Positions 1 through 12,196 of a stretch of 64,000 bases of DNA are shown one piece after another. Location: NCBI GenBank assembly GCA_030533445.1, contig CM060081.1:3359815-3423814 (forward strand). Direction: 5' to 3'. The DNA is from Cyprinodon diabolis. Taxonomy: Eukaryota > Chordata > Actinopteri > Cyprinodontiformes > Cyprinodontidae. Under the pieces are notes generated by a model. The model ran no database searches. It was not told the origin of the DNA and was given only the letters and a program-made list of their open reading frames with translations. How positions within the stretch are numbered: the first letter of the stretch is position 1; the number at the start of each line of letters is the position of its first letter. The position numbers and the translations under genes are program-made.

Positions 1-307
1 AATTTCCCCACATCAAAGACGTCTCAAAGCCACACCGAGAGGAAGATGACATGATAACCGTTCAGTCTGATAAAACCACGAAGGTCTGCAGGGAAATGAC
101 ATTTTGTCTGGTGAAGGAGTTAGAGCTGTTCTAAAAATGTCAACTTATTGATGGTTTAAAGGTAAAAAGAAAAAAAAAAACAAACCTTCTAAAAGATCTA
201 TGCTTAAACAACAAGTTTGGTCATTTTAACTTAAAAGCTCATGATGGAAAGTTTTTCCTCAGTCTTTAGGTCATGTTTTGGTTTTAATTCTTTTTGACAG
301 TATATTG
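1..307. other. Intronic DNA, nothing recognised
   Basis: No coding signal or repeat family is recognised. By position this is part of flnb intron 1, because the filamin first exon to the right is transcribed leftward. Confidence 0.5.
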
Positions 308-565
308 ATATCTATTAGGGATGGAACGGTGTATGAAAACCGTTCAAACCGTTCGGTTCGACTGTCTCGGTTCGATTCGTGTGTGTTGCGTTCGGTTCAT
401 GCGCTGCTCCTTTTTCCCATAGGCGAAGCGTTTACACTCCAGAGCAGAAGGTGGCGGTACTGCGACCAAAGCCAACCACCAGTAGTAAACAAGAAGAAGA
501 AGAAGCGAAGCAGCGTAGCCGGGTGTAGCAGAAAAAAATCTGTTGTTGTGGAGAATTGTGTGGGT

Positions 566-1381
566 ATGGCGAGTGCGAAAGAACAGGAGTTGGAAGACGC
601 GCCAGCAGCACTTTATAGGTCTGCTGTATGGGAGCGCTTTGCATTTAGGCCCCGTCCACACGAAGCCGAACCCTGGCCTAAACGCACAAATTTTTCACCA
701 AACCAGCCTCTCATCCACACGAAGCCGGCGTTTCAGGTTTTTTTTTAATTCAGCCTTCAGAGTCGCAAGATTTTGAAACACCGTTTTCGCGTTTCCATCT
801 TTAAGCTCTGACTGCATTTTTTTTTTTTTTTTTTTTTTACACGCATGCGTCATAGCGTCACCTCTAAACACGCATGCGCGACACAGTATCACAACAACAA
901 TGGCGCCGTACTGTGTTGAATGGTTGCTGCTCATGCTACTCACCCTGCTGTCGGGCTTACAACAGAATCTTCTTCTTCTGGAATATCTCCAGGAAGAACA
1001 GAGCAATATCGACGACATAGTTCAGCACCTGAATTTGACTGAACCACGAAAATGGACCCGCAGGGCAACCATGTATAAATATTACTGCGTATGCCCAACA
1101 TTTCGTCGACTATTTTTACTTTGGCAAGACAGCGCCACTTACAGGCCTGGCATACATTTTGCAGCATTTTCATGCATTCGTGTGGACGATCACATTTATT
1201 TTACGTCTCGTTTTACGTTCTGGAAAATATTAGCGTTTCGTGTTCGTTTTGACTTCGTGTGGACGGGGCCTTAGAGTGACCTACGATGATGGTGGAAAGA
1301 AAGTTGTGGATAAAAGTGCAACAGTGTGCAAGCATTGTGCAACACGTTTTGTTTATGCTAACAGCAACATGTCATGCTAAC
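566..1381 (+). pseudogene. BED zinc-finger start of a hAT transposase, split by an insertion
   Basis: An ATG at 566 opens a frame reading MASAKEQELEDAP, then SAVWERFAF, which is the usual first part of a BED finger. The frame is broken at 647 by a 623-bp insert. It resumes at 1274 in the same phase with VTYDDGGKK and then CKHCATRFVYANSNMS, which contains the first CxxC zinc pair. A TAA follows at once, where BED fingers would continue to the histidine pair. BED fingers bind DNA in hAT transposases and ZBED proteins. The rest of the transposase is absent. It is a remnant, not a host gene. Confidence 0.8.
648..1270. mobile_element. Harbinger-type miniature nested in the hAT element
   Basis: The termini GGCCCCGTCCACACGAAG (left) and its exact reverse complement (right) form an 18-bp perfect inverted repeat. 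The element is flanked by TTA at 645-647 and 1271-1273. A 3-bp TTA/TAA duplication and G-rich ends fit the PIF/Harbinger superfamily. No transposase is visible. The interior has a long T run near 818-838. It must be younger than the hAT element, because it interrupts the BED codons and leaves them in frame if removed together with one copy of the duplication. Confidence 0.85.
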
Positions 1382-1730
1382 CCCGAAATCCCTCATACTC
1401 CGTCAGCGCTCCGCCCCGCTGCGCTTCAGACCGGCTGCTCAAAGCAAAGCCTGCAGCCTCCGCTGTGGCTCCCGTCCGCTCCGCTCTGAGTCCCTTGGAG
1501 ATCGTAGAGGGCAGCGCCAGATGATTAAATTCAAAGCAGCAAAACATGCGGAAATGATCCAGGGTTTCCGCGGATCATTAAAAATAATTGCAATTCATTA
1601 TTTTTTGGGGGATTTTTTCATTAATTTCATAAATTCTTATGGGATTTCGGGGTAACAATCAACATATACCGAACTGAAAACCGTGAACCGAACCGTGGAT
1701 TTTGTGAACCGTTCCACCCCTAATATCTAT

Positions 1731-3015
1731 GGTTTTAGTCTAAAACTAGCATCCTGTGCGCCTTGATTCTCTCGTTTCTAAGTTAAAACGTTAGCAAGGT
1801 TGTTAATTAGCATGCCTTATTTAATCAAAAGAAGAAAACCGTTTAGTTTGTATTCATTTCCAGGCTGTCGAAACTTTGTTACATTAAATGTGATTTGTGC
1901 TCAATGCTTTGGAACAATAAAAATAAATATATGTTATGAAAATTAAAATAGGAAACAGGGACAGTGATGCCTTCCTCCATTTTTACATATTTAAACAACA
2001 AAAATCAAGTGTAAATCCAGGAATGCACCTCATCTATTTCCTAAGATTAATAAAATGAATCAATGGATAGTGTTCATTATGCCATCTGGTCAGTCTTCTC
2101 CGTCTTCTTCCCTTGTGAGAAACAGGGACAAGCCAGTTTGCATCAATACAGAGTCTGCTGGAATTTCCCTCTTTTTCCATTCTCAAAACATTAAGATTAA
2201 GAAAATTAGATTCTTTTTGTGAATATGTGTCAATATTAAAACAGTTCCATTAGATTTTTATATTCAGATTAAATTACAAACATTAAAACACATCTATAAA
2301 TCTGGATCATTCTTATGAGCAGCTTGAAGCTCACAGGTTAAAAAAATACATGTTTTGTTATTATTACATGTATAGATGAATGGAAAATGTGTTCTCAGGG
2401 CCAGCATAAAAATTATCTGTTTAATAATTATATAGTGAAACCCAATAGAAATACATGTTCACAATCCTAAACCTATATTCTATTCATGTGTACATAGATT
2501 TTTTGTTTTAAATAAGCTGTTATTATTTTGATAGGATGTACATGTAAAGTTTACAGTTAATGTATATTTAACTTTTTCACATTCTTTCCATCAGTGTCCC
2601 CGTTTTCCTCCGCTCTCATTCAATCTTCTAATCTATCAATCTTACACTAATCTAAAACAGGGACACATTACAATAAAAATCCCTTCCAAATACATATAAT
2701 CTCATCCTACATATTATAATCGTTTCGGTGGTGGCTATTGTTTCACTTGATTAAATACTAAAAAGGCTTATCACCACATATTTGGAGCTACAATCAAAAA
2801 CAACACAATAAATGAACATTAAAGAGGTGCTTATCCCTTCCTTTATCATTCTCAGATCATGCAGATTTTGTCTCATTCAGTTTTCCTTTTACTGCTTCTT
2901 ATTTTTTATAATGAGGAACTTTAATATCTAAAAACTAAGTGGTAGAAAAGTAGACCTAAGTCTGAACGTGTATACTCAAATCACATCCATAAAACAGCCA
3001 AACAATTTATAACTC
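1731..3015. other. AT-rich intronic DNA, nothing recognised
   Basis: This stretch is rich in A and T, with no convincing coding signal, inverted ends or tandem array. It belongs to flnb intron 1 by position. Confidence 0.45.
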
Positions 3016-3305
3016 AACTCTATTCAGTTTATTTCTATAGCGCCAATTCAAAAGATGTCATCTCAAGGCACTTTACAGCTCAACCAGATCATAAATTCAA
3101 ATTGATTCATTGTTTTCTATCTAAGGAAAAGCTGTTAATTGCGTCGACTCATTGACTGGAATGCTTGTAGCGACAGTGGAGAGGAAAATTCCCTTTTAAC
3201 AGCAAAAAACTTCCAGCAGAACCAGGCTCAGTGTGAGCGGGCCATCTACTGAAGCCAACTGGGGTTCAAGGAGATGGAAGCAGACATAGAAAAAAAGCAG
3301 AGATC
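3016..3305 (-). repeat. Non-LTR retrotransposon 3' tail (family A), copy 1
   Basis: Read on the minus strand it shows family landmarks in order: an AGCAGATGGCCGCTCACACTG-like block, then TTCCTCTCCACTGTCGCTAC, then TCATTGACTC-like text, and finally the TTGAATTGGCGCTATAGAAA end. Seven further copies lie in the window. In two of them the same block follows the end of a reverse-transcriptase frame, so it is the 3' untranslated part of a LINE. A Tc1 element has inserted just beyond it. Confidence 0.8.
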
Positions 3306-3337
3306 CAAAAGACAACTCTACTTACAATAACTAAATA

Positions 3338-4585
3338 CACTATATTGCCAAAAGTATTTGCTCACCCATCCAAATTATTGGAATCAGGTGTTCCAATCAC
3401 TTCCATGGCCACAGGTGTATAAATTCAAGCACCTAGGCATGCAGACTGTTTTTACAAACATTTGTGAAAGAATGGGTCGCTCTCAGGAGCTCAGTGAATT
3501 CCAGCGTGGAACTGTGATAGGATGCCACCTGTGCAACAAATCCAGTCGTGAAATTTCCTCGCTCCTAAATATTCCACAGTCAACTGTCAGCTGTATTATA
3601 AGAAAATGGAAGTGTTTGGGAACGACAGCAACTCAGCCACGAAGTGGTAGGCCACGTAAACTGACGGAGCGGGGTCAGCGGATGCTGAAGCGCATAGTGC
3701 GAAGAGGTCGCCAACTTTCTGCAGAGTCAATCACTACAGACCTCCAAACTTCATGTGGCCTTCAGATTAGCTCAAGAACAGTGCGCAGAGAGCTTCATGG
3801 AATGGGTTTCCATGGTCGAGCAGCTGCATCCAAGCCATACATAACCAAGTGCAATGCAAAGCGTCGGATGCGGTGGTGTAAAGCACGCCGCCACTGGACT
3901 CTAGAGCAGTGGAGACGCGTTCTCTGGAGTGACGAATCGCGCTTCTCCATCTGGCAATCTGATGGACAGGTCTGGGTTTGGCGGTTGCCAGGAGAACGGT
4001 ACTTGTCTGACTGCATTGTGCCAAGTGTAAAGTTTGGTGGAGGGGGGATTATGGTGTGGGGTTGTTTTTCAGGAGCTGGGCTTGGCCCCTTAGTTCCAGT
4101 GAAAGGAACTCTGAATGCTTCAGCATACCAAGACATTTTGGACAATTCCATGCTCCCAACTTTGTGGGAACAGTTTGGAGCTGGCCCCTTCCTCTTCCAA
4201 CATGACTGTGCACCAGTGCACAAAGCAAGGTCCATAAAGACATGGATGACAGAGTCTGGTGTGGATGAACTTGACTGGCCTGCACAGAGTCCTGACCTCA
4301 ACCCGATAGAACACCTTTGGGATGAATTAGAGCGGAGACTGAGAGCCAGGCCTTCTCGTCCAACATCAGTGTGCGACCTCACAAATGCGCTTCTGGAAGA
4401 ATGGTCAAAAATTCCCATAAACACACTCCTAAACCTTGTGGACAGCCTTCCCAGAAGAGTTGAAGCTGTTCTAGCTGCAAAGGGTGGACCGACGTCATAT
4501 TGAACCCTATGGATTAGGAACGGGATGTCACTTAAGCTCATATGTGAGTCAAGGCAGGTGAGCAAATACTTTTGGCAATATAGTG
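3338..4585 (+). mobile_element. Intact Tc1 transposon (family Tc1-A), copy 1
   Basis: A perfect 29-bp terminal inverted repeat begins CACTATATTGCCAAAAGTAT and ends GCTCACC. It is flanked by TA at 3336-3337 and 4586-4587. The 1248-bp element carries one uninterrupted transposase frame. A second copy of identical length at 31219-32466 differs, as far as I can see by eye, at one base (A at 3968, G at 31849). It lies in flnb intron 1, directly next to a LINE tail. Confidence 0.97.
3472..4503 (+). CDS. Tc1 transposase (DD34E), apparently intact
   Basis: Cut-and-paste transposase that binds its own inverted repeats and cleaves at TA. I chose the start [13 protein letters not shown] because related Tc1 proteins begin there; the frame is open back to 3358 but the extra 38 residues overlap the terminal region. 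This start gives 343 residues, the usual Tc1 length. Residues 1-110 hold two helix-turn-helix units joined by a GRPR motif (SGRPRKL). The catalytic triad is present: D154 in WSDESRF, D245 in FQHDCAP and E280 in DLNPIEHLW, with 34 residues between the last two. No stop or frameshift is seen. Its copy at 31353-32384 differs by Q versus R in the DGxVWVW stretch. Confidence 0.95.
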   Translation: MGRSQELSEFQRGTVIGCHLCNKSSREISSLLNIPQSTVSCIIRKWKCLGTTATQPRSGRPRKLTERGQRMLKRIVRRGRQLSAESITTDLQTSCGLQISSRTVRRELHGMGFHGRAAASKPYITKCNAKRRMRWCKARRHWTLEQWRRVLWSDESRFSIWQSDGQVWVWRLPGERYLSDCIVPSVKFGGGGIMVWGCFSGAGLGPLVPVKGTLNASAYQDILDNSMLPTLWEQFGAGPFLFQHDCAPVHKARSIKTWMTESGVDELDWPAQSPDLNPIEHLWDELERRLRARPSRPTSVCDLTNALLEEWSKIPINTLLNLVDSLPRRVEAVLAAKGGPTSY

Positions 4586-7500
4586 TATCTGAAGATCACC
4601 AAAAGTCACCAATCAGTTCTAAAAAGATCTTTAGATGAACCCTTGTTGATCCCTGGAGAACCACAGAACCAGATTAGCTTTTTCTGAGTCTATTCACTCC
4701 TGTCAGCTGCAGCCAATCGTCTGTCTTACTTTTTATTGATTAGCTTGATTTATGTAACATTTCCGGTCCTCATCTTTAGTAAAACAAAACACATCGAAGC
4801 CCGTTAACGTGGGCAAAACCAAATAATTTATCACAATGATCAGCCCAAAACCAAATAAACCAATTAACATGCTCACCATAACACAGTGTAGCTGTGATAA
4901 ACTTCCTCATCCGTTTTAAAAGTGGTGAGCTCTGCTCCTCATCTATACCTAAACAGCGGGGCTGTGCAAAAAAAAAAATCGATATAAAGATTAAAATCGA
5001 TGTTTTTAAAAACGATTTAATATCGGTATGCTGGTTTTCAATATCAATATACCTCCCTACCTCTAGGGGGCGGTATTAAGGCACGCCGTTACTCTTCACA
5101 GTGAGGAAGAAGTTGGTTTTAAAGTCAATCAAAAGAGCCAAGGACTCGATAAAACAAAAGCAATATTTAAATATTGGTCACCTTCAAGGACCAGGGCTAC
5201 TAGTACAGGTCGACAAAATCCTTTAAAGGGTGTGTGAAGATTGTCTGGATAATAAAACTTAAAACAGCTGTACAGGATTAGTTTCAGAAACACTGACCTT
5301 CAGAATAAAAACTTGTTTTATTTTATTCCTAATGAACAATACTACATGAGTTCATGTTTGCTAAAAGGATGCATCAGGTGACATTTGGTCTTTATAAAGC
5401 TCCTGCATTTTCACTTGGAACAAAGACACTTTCTGTGCTGAGAGCTGCTGCATGATTGTAAGTCTATATTCTGCCTTTTCTCAGGTTACCTTTCCAGCAG
5501 AAACAGTTATCCTGTGACAAAAGACAAAGGGACAGCTTTTCTACTTGTTTATAACTTAAACAACATGAAAAGAGCCGTCGCCCGGTTTCCTCGACCTGTT
5601 CCAACACAGAGCAACCAGGAACTTTTTCAAATGCTCATTTTTTGCTGCCCAGTCTCACCCCAGTGAGGCTTTTGGCAAACAATCTAAATCTCTGAGCGAG
5701 GAATGTCCTCCAGCTTTCTCCTCAGGAGTACAGGAATGCCACCAGTCTGCATGGATTTCCCCTGTCAGGATTTCCCCTGATCTGACAATCACATGCATAA
5801 ATCACAGTTTACTACAGCTGAGCCAAAATAAGTGAAATGAAATTAAGAGCGTCTTCAATTCTCACACTTGAATATAATTACCTTTAAATGCATTTGAAAG
5901 AACAAAGTCAATAGGAGGAAATGAAGTAACTAAGACGGGAGTCTGGAGCCTGAAGTGAAGCGGTAACCAAACCCAACAGAACCCAGAGAGGATGGGCGAC
6001 ATTTGTCAGAGCTTTGTGGCTTTAATTGCATCCCAGAACAAAGTTTCCTTCAGTGAGAGCAACAACCCGAGAGCTGTTCAATGTTTTCCCTCTTTATTCA
6101 CTTAATTTGTCCAAAAAGCAGCTGTCATGGTGGGCATGAAAGCCTCCAAACAGACTGCAGAACTGACCCAAACCTTTCCATCCAGCGGTCAGAGCGGAGA
6201 TGTGGTAGCGATCATCGATCTGATGAAGGAGGAGCATGGAGGTCTCAACAGGTCAGGATCTGGGCCACCTACCTTTATCATTCTACTTGCCAAACGTACG
6301 TTTAATAAGAAAGGAGACGGCCTGGGTGGAGTGTAACAAAGCGGGCCAGAGAAGAACATGTTCCTGCAGGAGGGAGAAGAGCTGCGAGCGTTCAGAGTGT
6401 GAGAAAACGGCCAACACAAACACTTCTGTCAGCCGTGACTTATGGACAAGGAGATCTTCAAACATGCAGAGCAGATCCTACATATTAATGCATCAGTTCC
6501 CAGAAGACAGGAAGACACTTTATGGAGTTTGTAACTCCACACTGTTTGGTATTGCCCCACTGGAAAACTATCATGTAAGTGATCCAGTGCTAGACTGAAA
6601 GACTCTGCAACAATGCCTCCAAGAACTTCTATAAATCTTGTGTCCTCCGTCCAAACTGCATTCCCAAACAAACAATGAATCAACAGACGCTCGTTTCTCC
6701 TGCAACCAGCTGGACAGATTGCTTCATCACACTAACAATCGTTTCAAAAAACAACAAAAAAGAAATAAGAATTTCTTTTCCATTTTACTCTGACTGATAA
6801 CGAGACCAAATTGTTTATTAAAACTTATTCAGAAACTCCATAATTGTGTATCAGAACTAGTGAAAAAAGTGGATTGGTGTTTTCCTGCATGCAAGATGAG
6901 ATACGTTTCCTGATTAGCAACCTCTCAATCAATAATCAAACAGCAGAAGATGGTTGTTTCCTACAGCTTCATCACAACATGAACGTATGTTTGTCGTGCT
7001 GCTCTTACCGGGTGGTCGTTTCTGAAAATGGCACCTTTTACCTCAACTCTATCCTCCAATCATTAATTAGTTGGTTGTTCCAATCATCGGTTTATCTGAT
7101 CGATCATTTTCAATAATGCTGCATTCAAAAAACTGAAAGACTGCAGTCCTGGAACCAGGCTGGTTCAGAGAAGTTTATCTAAAGTTTAGAAAACCTTCTC
7201 AGACATAATGATACGTCTGAGTCCCGCAGGCAGAAACCAGGAGCAACAAGGACTTCCGGTTCACACCCAGCTGCTGTATCGGCCTGAGAGATAAAGATCT
7301 GCTCAAGCCAAGCAGAACCATGAGGTGATAAGAGAAGAAAAACAATGTGTACTACTGGAAACCCAGAGGTTTACATGCATCGCCATGGCAACCATTGAAT
7401 AGGTGACAGAACGAAGCCATGAACGAAAAGAAAAGTCCTGAACTTCAACTGTTAGGGCAACCTTGACCCAGAGCTCTGAAGGTCACACCTCTGATCTGGT

Positions 7501-7734
7501 TGGAGCCATTTTCACTGCTTATCCAGACATAAACATTTCCTCACACATCATCTTCTCTGCAGATAAAAACAGAAAGTCTGACGTCATCCAAGAGGCTTCA
7601 TCATGAAACGGGACAAACAGAACAATCAATGAGAGTCGAGCAGAGATCAGATTAGCAGCAGAGGCTAAGGGACTCCGAGGGAAACATCCCCATGAGCATC
7701 TGAAAGGTTTTCAGTTTAGTTGAGGATTCTCTCC
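4586..7734. other. Intronic DNA with weak repeat traces
   Basis: No host exon is recognised. Around 4966-5055 an A-rich run followed by AATCGAT-type palindromic text looks like the worn end of a small transposon. At 6127 a 69-codon frame (MVGMKASKQTAELTQ) is open on the plus strand but matches nothing I know and has no obvious splice sites. Flnb intron 1 by position. Confidence 0.4.
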
Positions 7735-7941
7735 ACCTGAGCCTGGCACACCTGGAGGAGAAGAACACCGACGTGCGGATGCTGTTCCTGGACTTCAGCT
7801 TTCAGCACCATCATCCCACAGCATCTGATGGGCAAACTGGAACAGCTGGGATTCAATACACCTCTCTGCTATTGGCTGCTAGACTTCCTCACCAACAGAC
7901 CTCAGTCAGTCCGGGTCGGACAGAACGCCTCTGATGCCAAA
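7735..7941 (+). pseudogene. Reverse-transcriptase fragment of a non-LTR retrotransposon
   Basis: The frame reads [20 protein letters not shown] and, after a small frameshift near 7800, [20 protein letters not shown], then [20 protein letters not shown]. The LFxDFSxAF block is the conserved reverse-transcriptase motif with the first catalytic aspartate, and the spacing and wording resemble Rex1/CR1-like fish LINEs. Only about 70 codons survive and one junction has lost bases, so it is dead. The clade assignment is from memory. Confidence 0.75.
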
Positions 7942-8176
7942 TAGGAGGAGCTTCAGCTGTGTGAAGCTGACAGCAAATAGACTTAATGGTTATCGCTTCT
8001 TTAATGCAGGTCCAGGAATTTAAAAGATGGGAAAAAAGTTAGAATTTAAAAACGATCATATGTGCTGCTGTTGTTTCAGAGAAATTAAGGATTATTTTTT
8101 AGATCAACTATCCCCCCATTAAGGTCCAAATTGGATCAAAATTTGTGATACAGTGACACGCTTGTCACTACCCAAT

Positions 8177-8517
8177 CTGTCCCGGAAGCACAATCCTGAA
8201 TAATAAGATCCAGATTGCCGAAAAACTACACAATAACGGCACTGAAAATACTTAAAACATTAAAGAATGCTCAACTACATCGTTTAGAAAATATAAAAGG
8301 CTTTTCAGGAAGAAACGGAGACGTTTTACTTTCTCTCCACTGTATTGCGTGACGTCATCGTGGGACATGCTCAGAGCAGTCACAGTAACGTCCCAAAGGC
8401 TATTTAAGTGTTTTGCTTTTTTTGGTTTTTAGAATGTGCAATATTTACGCAAATACAAAAATATTCAGAAGTTATTGTGTTTGCACATGCGCTGGACGAA
8501 TCGTGCTTCTGGGACAG
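8177..8517. mobile_element. Small inverted-repeat element flanked by AT
   Basis: The left end CTGTCCCGGAAGCACAATCC and the right end GGATTCG-type text ending GTGCTTCTGGGACAG are inverted copies with few mismatches. AT lies on each side (8175-8176 and 8518-8519). No coding region is visible. A two-base AT duplication would fit ISL2EU-type elements, but two bases prove little and the family is open. Confidence 0.55.
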
Positions 8518-8915
8518 ATCGGTTAGTGAAAGCACTCGTTTCCTCGTTTGCATAACATCTCACATCCTTCCTTTGCTGCTATTGAATATAACAGTGGGCA
8601 TGTTTACCTTATTTAGAGGCTGGAATGATTGTTTAATATTTAGTAAATCAGCAGCCTCCCCGACCTTTCGCTTTAGACCTGCCGTTACTGCTTAACCTTA
8701 CATCATTTCCTGCCAGTATTTCACAATAAAAGCATGTAACTTAACATGGACTTCTGCTAAATTGTTCTAAATGATTAACTTTTGAATTGCTGTGGGGAGA
8801 CCATAAGCTTTTGGAAAAGCCCCAAAAAGCTCTGAGAAAAAAGAAAAACAAAAATTCACTCGGCTCTGATTCAATGCCGCTCTGATTCGGTCGAATTCGG
8901 CGGGACTTCCTTGTA

Positions 8916-9298
8916 CCGTAAATTTCGGACTATAAGCCACAACTTTTTTTCCCCATTTTTCGACCTTGCGGGTTATATAACAATGCGGCTGATCTATGGA
9001 CTTTTACAGCCAACGGCCACTAGCGTAATACCTAAATCTATGGATTTTAATATCCACCATGTTGACGTCACATTTGCTTCAACACACAAGTATGGTAGCC
9101 GCTCGCGGGGGAATGCGGAGGTCCTCCGGAAGCAGACTTCTACCACGAGTGGCACGAGACAGAACAACAGCGAGAAAGACGGACATTAAACATAAAAACC
9201 TGCGGCTTATAGTCCGGTGCGGCCTGTATATTTACAAATCATGCAATTTAGCTTCTGCGGCTTCTATTCAGGTGTGGCTTATAGTCCGAAAATTACGG
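8916..9298. mobile_element. Miniature inverted-repeat element, TA-flanked
   Basis: The left end CCGTAAATTTCGGACTATAA and the right end, read in reverse, CCGTAATTTTCGGACTATAA are nearly identical. The element is flanked by TA. The motif GCGGCTTATAGTCC recurs inside. This is a widespread fish miniature family. No transposase is encoded. TA flanks suggest mobilisation by a Tc1/mariner-type enzyme. Confidence 0.75.
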
Positions 9299-9799
9299 TA
9301 AATAAACCCCGCAGAAACAGAGATGCTGGGAAATGGCAGTGGCAGACCGGGCTCTGTGCTGGAGCGCAGTGAGGATGAGCAGTGCTTCTAGGACTAAAAT
9401 AAAAAGGCTTTTTTTTTTAAAGCCACCTAAAGACGTCTTGAGAGCACTCCTTATCTCCTTATCTCTACCCTTTTTAACATCATCGCGGTATTCCATTTTA
9501 ACCTACAACCATCCCTGATTGGCTGCTGTTTCACAATTTTACAGAGAAATACAAAAAAAAACAAAAATCACCGGTGTTGACATTTTTCTAAAGTTTCAGT
9601 GACATAGAGATGAACGATAGAAAAACCTTCATAGGAATTATAGGGGGAAAAATGATCAGTTATTGGCCAGGATTCCCAGATCATCCATTCTCAATTTAAA
9701 GCTACTTTTATTTTCAAACTGTGGCGTCCGCGGTGCGGGCTTAGATGACATGTTGTGGAATGATAACAGACAGCTGAGGTCTCTGGACAAAATATTCCC

Positions 9800-9960
9800 T
9801 GCTGCTGAGTTTTTCCTCTCCACTGTCGCTACAAGCATGCTTGGTGCGAGGGTTTGCTGCAGAGTCAAAGCAACCAGCTGGTTCTCCTTTGAACTTTGAA
9901 CCCACCTGACTGGATGATCTGATTGATCTGGATCTGTAAAGTTATCTGTAGAAACAAACT
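9800..9960 (+). repeat. LINE 3' tail (family A), copy 2, fragment
   Basis: The block GTTTTTCCTCTCCACTGTCG and the following text through TGGATGATCTGATTGATCTG match the family A tail. It is on the opposite strand to copy 1 and truncated at both sides. Confidence 0.75.
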
Positions 9961-11027
9961 GAATTTAGGAACCTTTGGAAATAAAAAAGTCAGAGGCTAA
10001 TTGATGTTCTATGGCAGGTTCTAAAAATGAAAATGTTTTTCTGATGTGAGCTTTCATGACAAAAATCATGGAGAAATTATTATCTTTATATCCTGCTCCT
10101 CATTTCCAGTCATTTTCACCTTTCCAGACTGACGGCAACAGATTAGACTTAAAGAATAATCACAAACACAGAACACTGATAGTTCCCCCGGTCCATAAAC
10201 GCAGCATCTGGGAATATGTAGCTTAGCTGCCTCAGGTGTCAGTCATCAATCCACACCCCATGTCATCTTAGCCCCGCCCCCCACATTTAAACAGGACAAC
10301 TTTAATCTGAAAAGTAGCTTTAAACTTCTTCAATTTCCAATATGTTTTCTTTGTAAAAAAAAAAAACAAAAAAAAACTGTGGCCTGATTTCTGCTCCAGG
10401 GTCTCCGGTTAAAACCTTTGCAGCTCCTTCAGGTTCTCATGCCCATTTCCTCGTCCTGGCCACACGGAGGGAGCAGTGATTGGGAGAAATCACATTGAGC
10501 CGCAGAGGAGAACAGATAGAGAGAAGATGGAGGTTTTCTTGTTTTTGATTATGAACCCAATAGGGAGGGAAAAGTCCGTTCTGATCAGAACCTGTAGGCC
10601 GGTTCCAGCGTCTGATCAGTGCATCTGTGTATAATGTCAGAAAAGGAGGAAAACAAAAGGACCGAACCACAGCCAGACTTCGGCCTTTCTGACCCACGTC
10701 TTCAGAAACTCATTGAAAATCACATTTCAGTTTCCAAACCCATCGAATGGAAATGGGACGCATCACAAACAGAACAAAGAAAAACAGCCACGAGTTTATG
10801 AAACCGCCTGGTTCTGGTCAGCTGGGTCATACTAGAACCGTCCTCTAAAGGTTGAGGACTGAGGAACCGGAAGACCTCAGAAACAAAAGGAGAATATGAA
10901 GAAACGTTGGATACGATGGTCCTACAGAACTGCCTGACACCTTCAAGGACCATCAGCTGGATCAGCTACTTTAACACTCAGAGAATGGCCCAAATGGCCA
11001 CGTATAACCCAACAGAACCTGTTTATG
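9961..11027. other. Intronic DNA, nothing recognised
   Basis: A short A-rich run lies near 10356-10376. No exon, inverted repeat or tandem array is recognised in this part of flnb intron 1. Confidence 0.4.
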
Positions 11028-11678
11028 CTGCTATAGGCTTAGACTGCTGGAGGACATAGGGACCCCTTTTTCATCATTCTATCTCTATTCTCCCACTCTG
11101 CAGAATCTATTAGTTCAATCTCTAACGTTCTGCTCTCTCTGCTTTTTCTCATAGCTGTGACTCCATCCTGGAGAGAAATATCAGCTGTCTTTATAGACAT
11201 TTGAGCTTGGCCTGTTTTCCAGTGTAGTCCTGTTTCTCTGACTGTGACTAACTGGATATGCTCTCTTCATCCTCTGACATGGGAGCTGGCTCGGAGCTCG
11301 TCTGCCTGGCTGTGTGTTTCCTGGACGGGGCCGCCTGTGGAGCTGGTTGACAGTTGCCTTTTGTATCTATGCTTCTTTTTCTATCTCTGCTTCTGTCTCC
11401 TTGAACCCCAGTGGGCCTCAGCAGATGGCCGCTCACACTGAGCCTGGTTCTGCTGGAGGTTTCTTCCTGTTAAAAGGGAGTTTTTCCTCTCCACTGTCGC
11501 TACAATCACGCTTAGTTTGAGGGATTGCTGAAGAGTCAAAGAGTCGATGCAATCAGCTGGTTTTCCTTAGATAGAAAACTTTAAAATCAATCTGAATGGA
11601 TGATCTGGTGAACTGGAAAGTGACCTGAGATGACATGTTGTGAATTGGTGCTACAGAAATTAACTGAACTGAATTGAC
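11028..11678 (+). repeat. LINE 3' tail (family A), copy 3
   Basis: Nearly the whole 3' untranslated portion is present, from CTGCTATAGGCTTAGACTGC to the end ACTGAACTGAATTGA. The order of blocks is the same as in the copies at 25568 and 46036, which are preceded by reverse-transcriptase codons. Confidence 0.8.
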
Positions 11679-12196
11679 CCCGAGCGGCCCCTCCCAACAG
11701 AAAACACCATCCTCATTTCAAAATGAGAACTATTCTTCTCTTTAAATTTATTACCTCTATATGAAGAGTCATATTTCCTGACTCTCCTGAACTGAGCATA
11801 AACCTGCCTCAGTAAGTCAACACAGGTGTGGCCATGTGCTGCTCATTAACCACAGCAGAACCAGAACCGCTCACTGAGCACAATCACTTCCAGTCCTGCT
11901 CTTCATGTCTGACCTCTGACCTTCAGTTCAGGGACCCTCATTCCACAAGTAATGAAAACTCCAGAAGAAAACTGTAAATCCATGTTTTGTGACTTTAGAG
12001 GAAGAAAGAGGAGAAACTAAAGTAAACGTGGTTTCAGCTTTTACTCATTTATTCAATCAAAGTAAAGTTAGAGGACCCACAGAATGATGGAAAGAATAAA
12101 TTCATCTCTCTGCTAAACTTTCCTCCCTGCTGTTCCGAACACCGAGGCTCGGTGAGCTGCCTGGCCGCCCAGGCCGCTCCTCTCCCGGTCACTCAC
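11679..12196. other. Start of flnb intron 1
   Basis: Non-coding DNA immediately downstream, in transcript direction, of the filamin exon. The GTGAGT donor is at 12196-12191 on the minus strand. I see no other element. Confidence 0.5.

Larger units (their letters stand above)
316..1722 (+). mobile_element. Non-autonomous hAT element with exact 8-bp target duplication
   Basis: The ends are inverted: TAGGGATGGAACGGT on the left, and TAGGGGTGGAACGGT on the right when read from the other strand. The element is flanked by an exact 8-bp duplication, ATATCTAT, at 308-315 and 1723-1730. An 8-bp duplication is the hallmark of hAT transposons. Inside is the start of a BED zinc-finger coding region and no catalytic domain, so this is a deletion derivative that cannot move by itself. 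It is interrupted by a second transposon at 648-1270. A 177-bp relative with the same ends lies at 38016-38192. Confidence 0.88.

Noticed and set aside
344..1274. Several 70-156-codon frames on both strands
   Set aside because: They run through hAT and Harbinger ends. Only the BED portion starting at 566 has a recognisable domain.
3795..4565. Long minus-strand open frame (256 codons) over the Tc1-A transposase, and its twin at 31676-32479
   Set aside because: It is the shadow of the transposase frame on the other strand: same in both copies only because the DNA is nearly identical, with no known domain.
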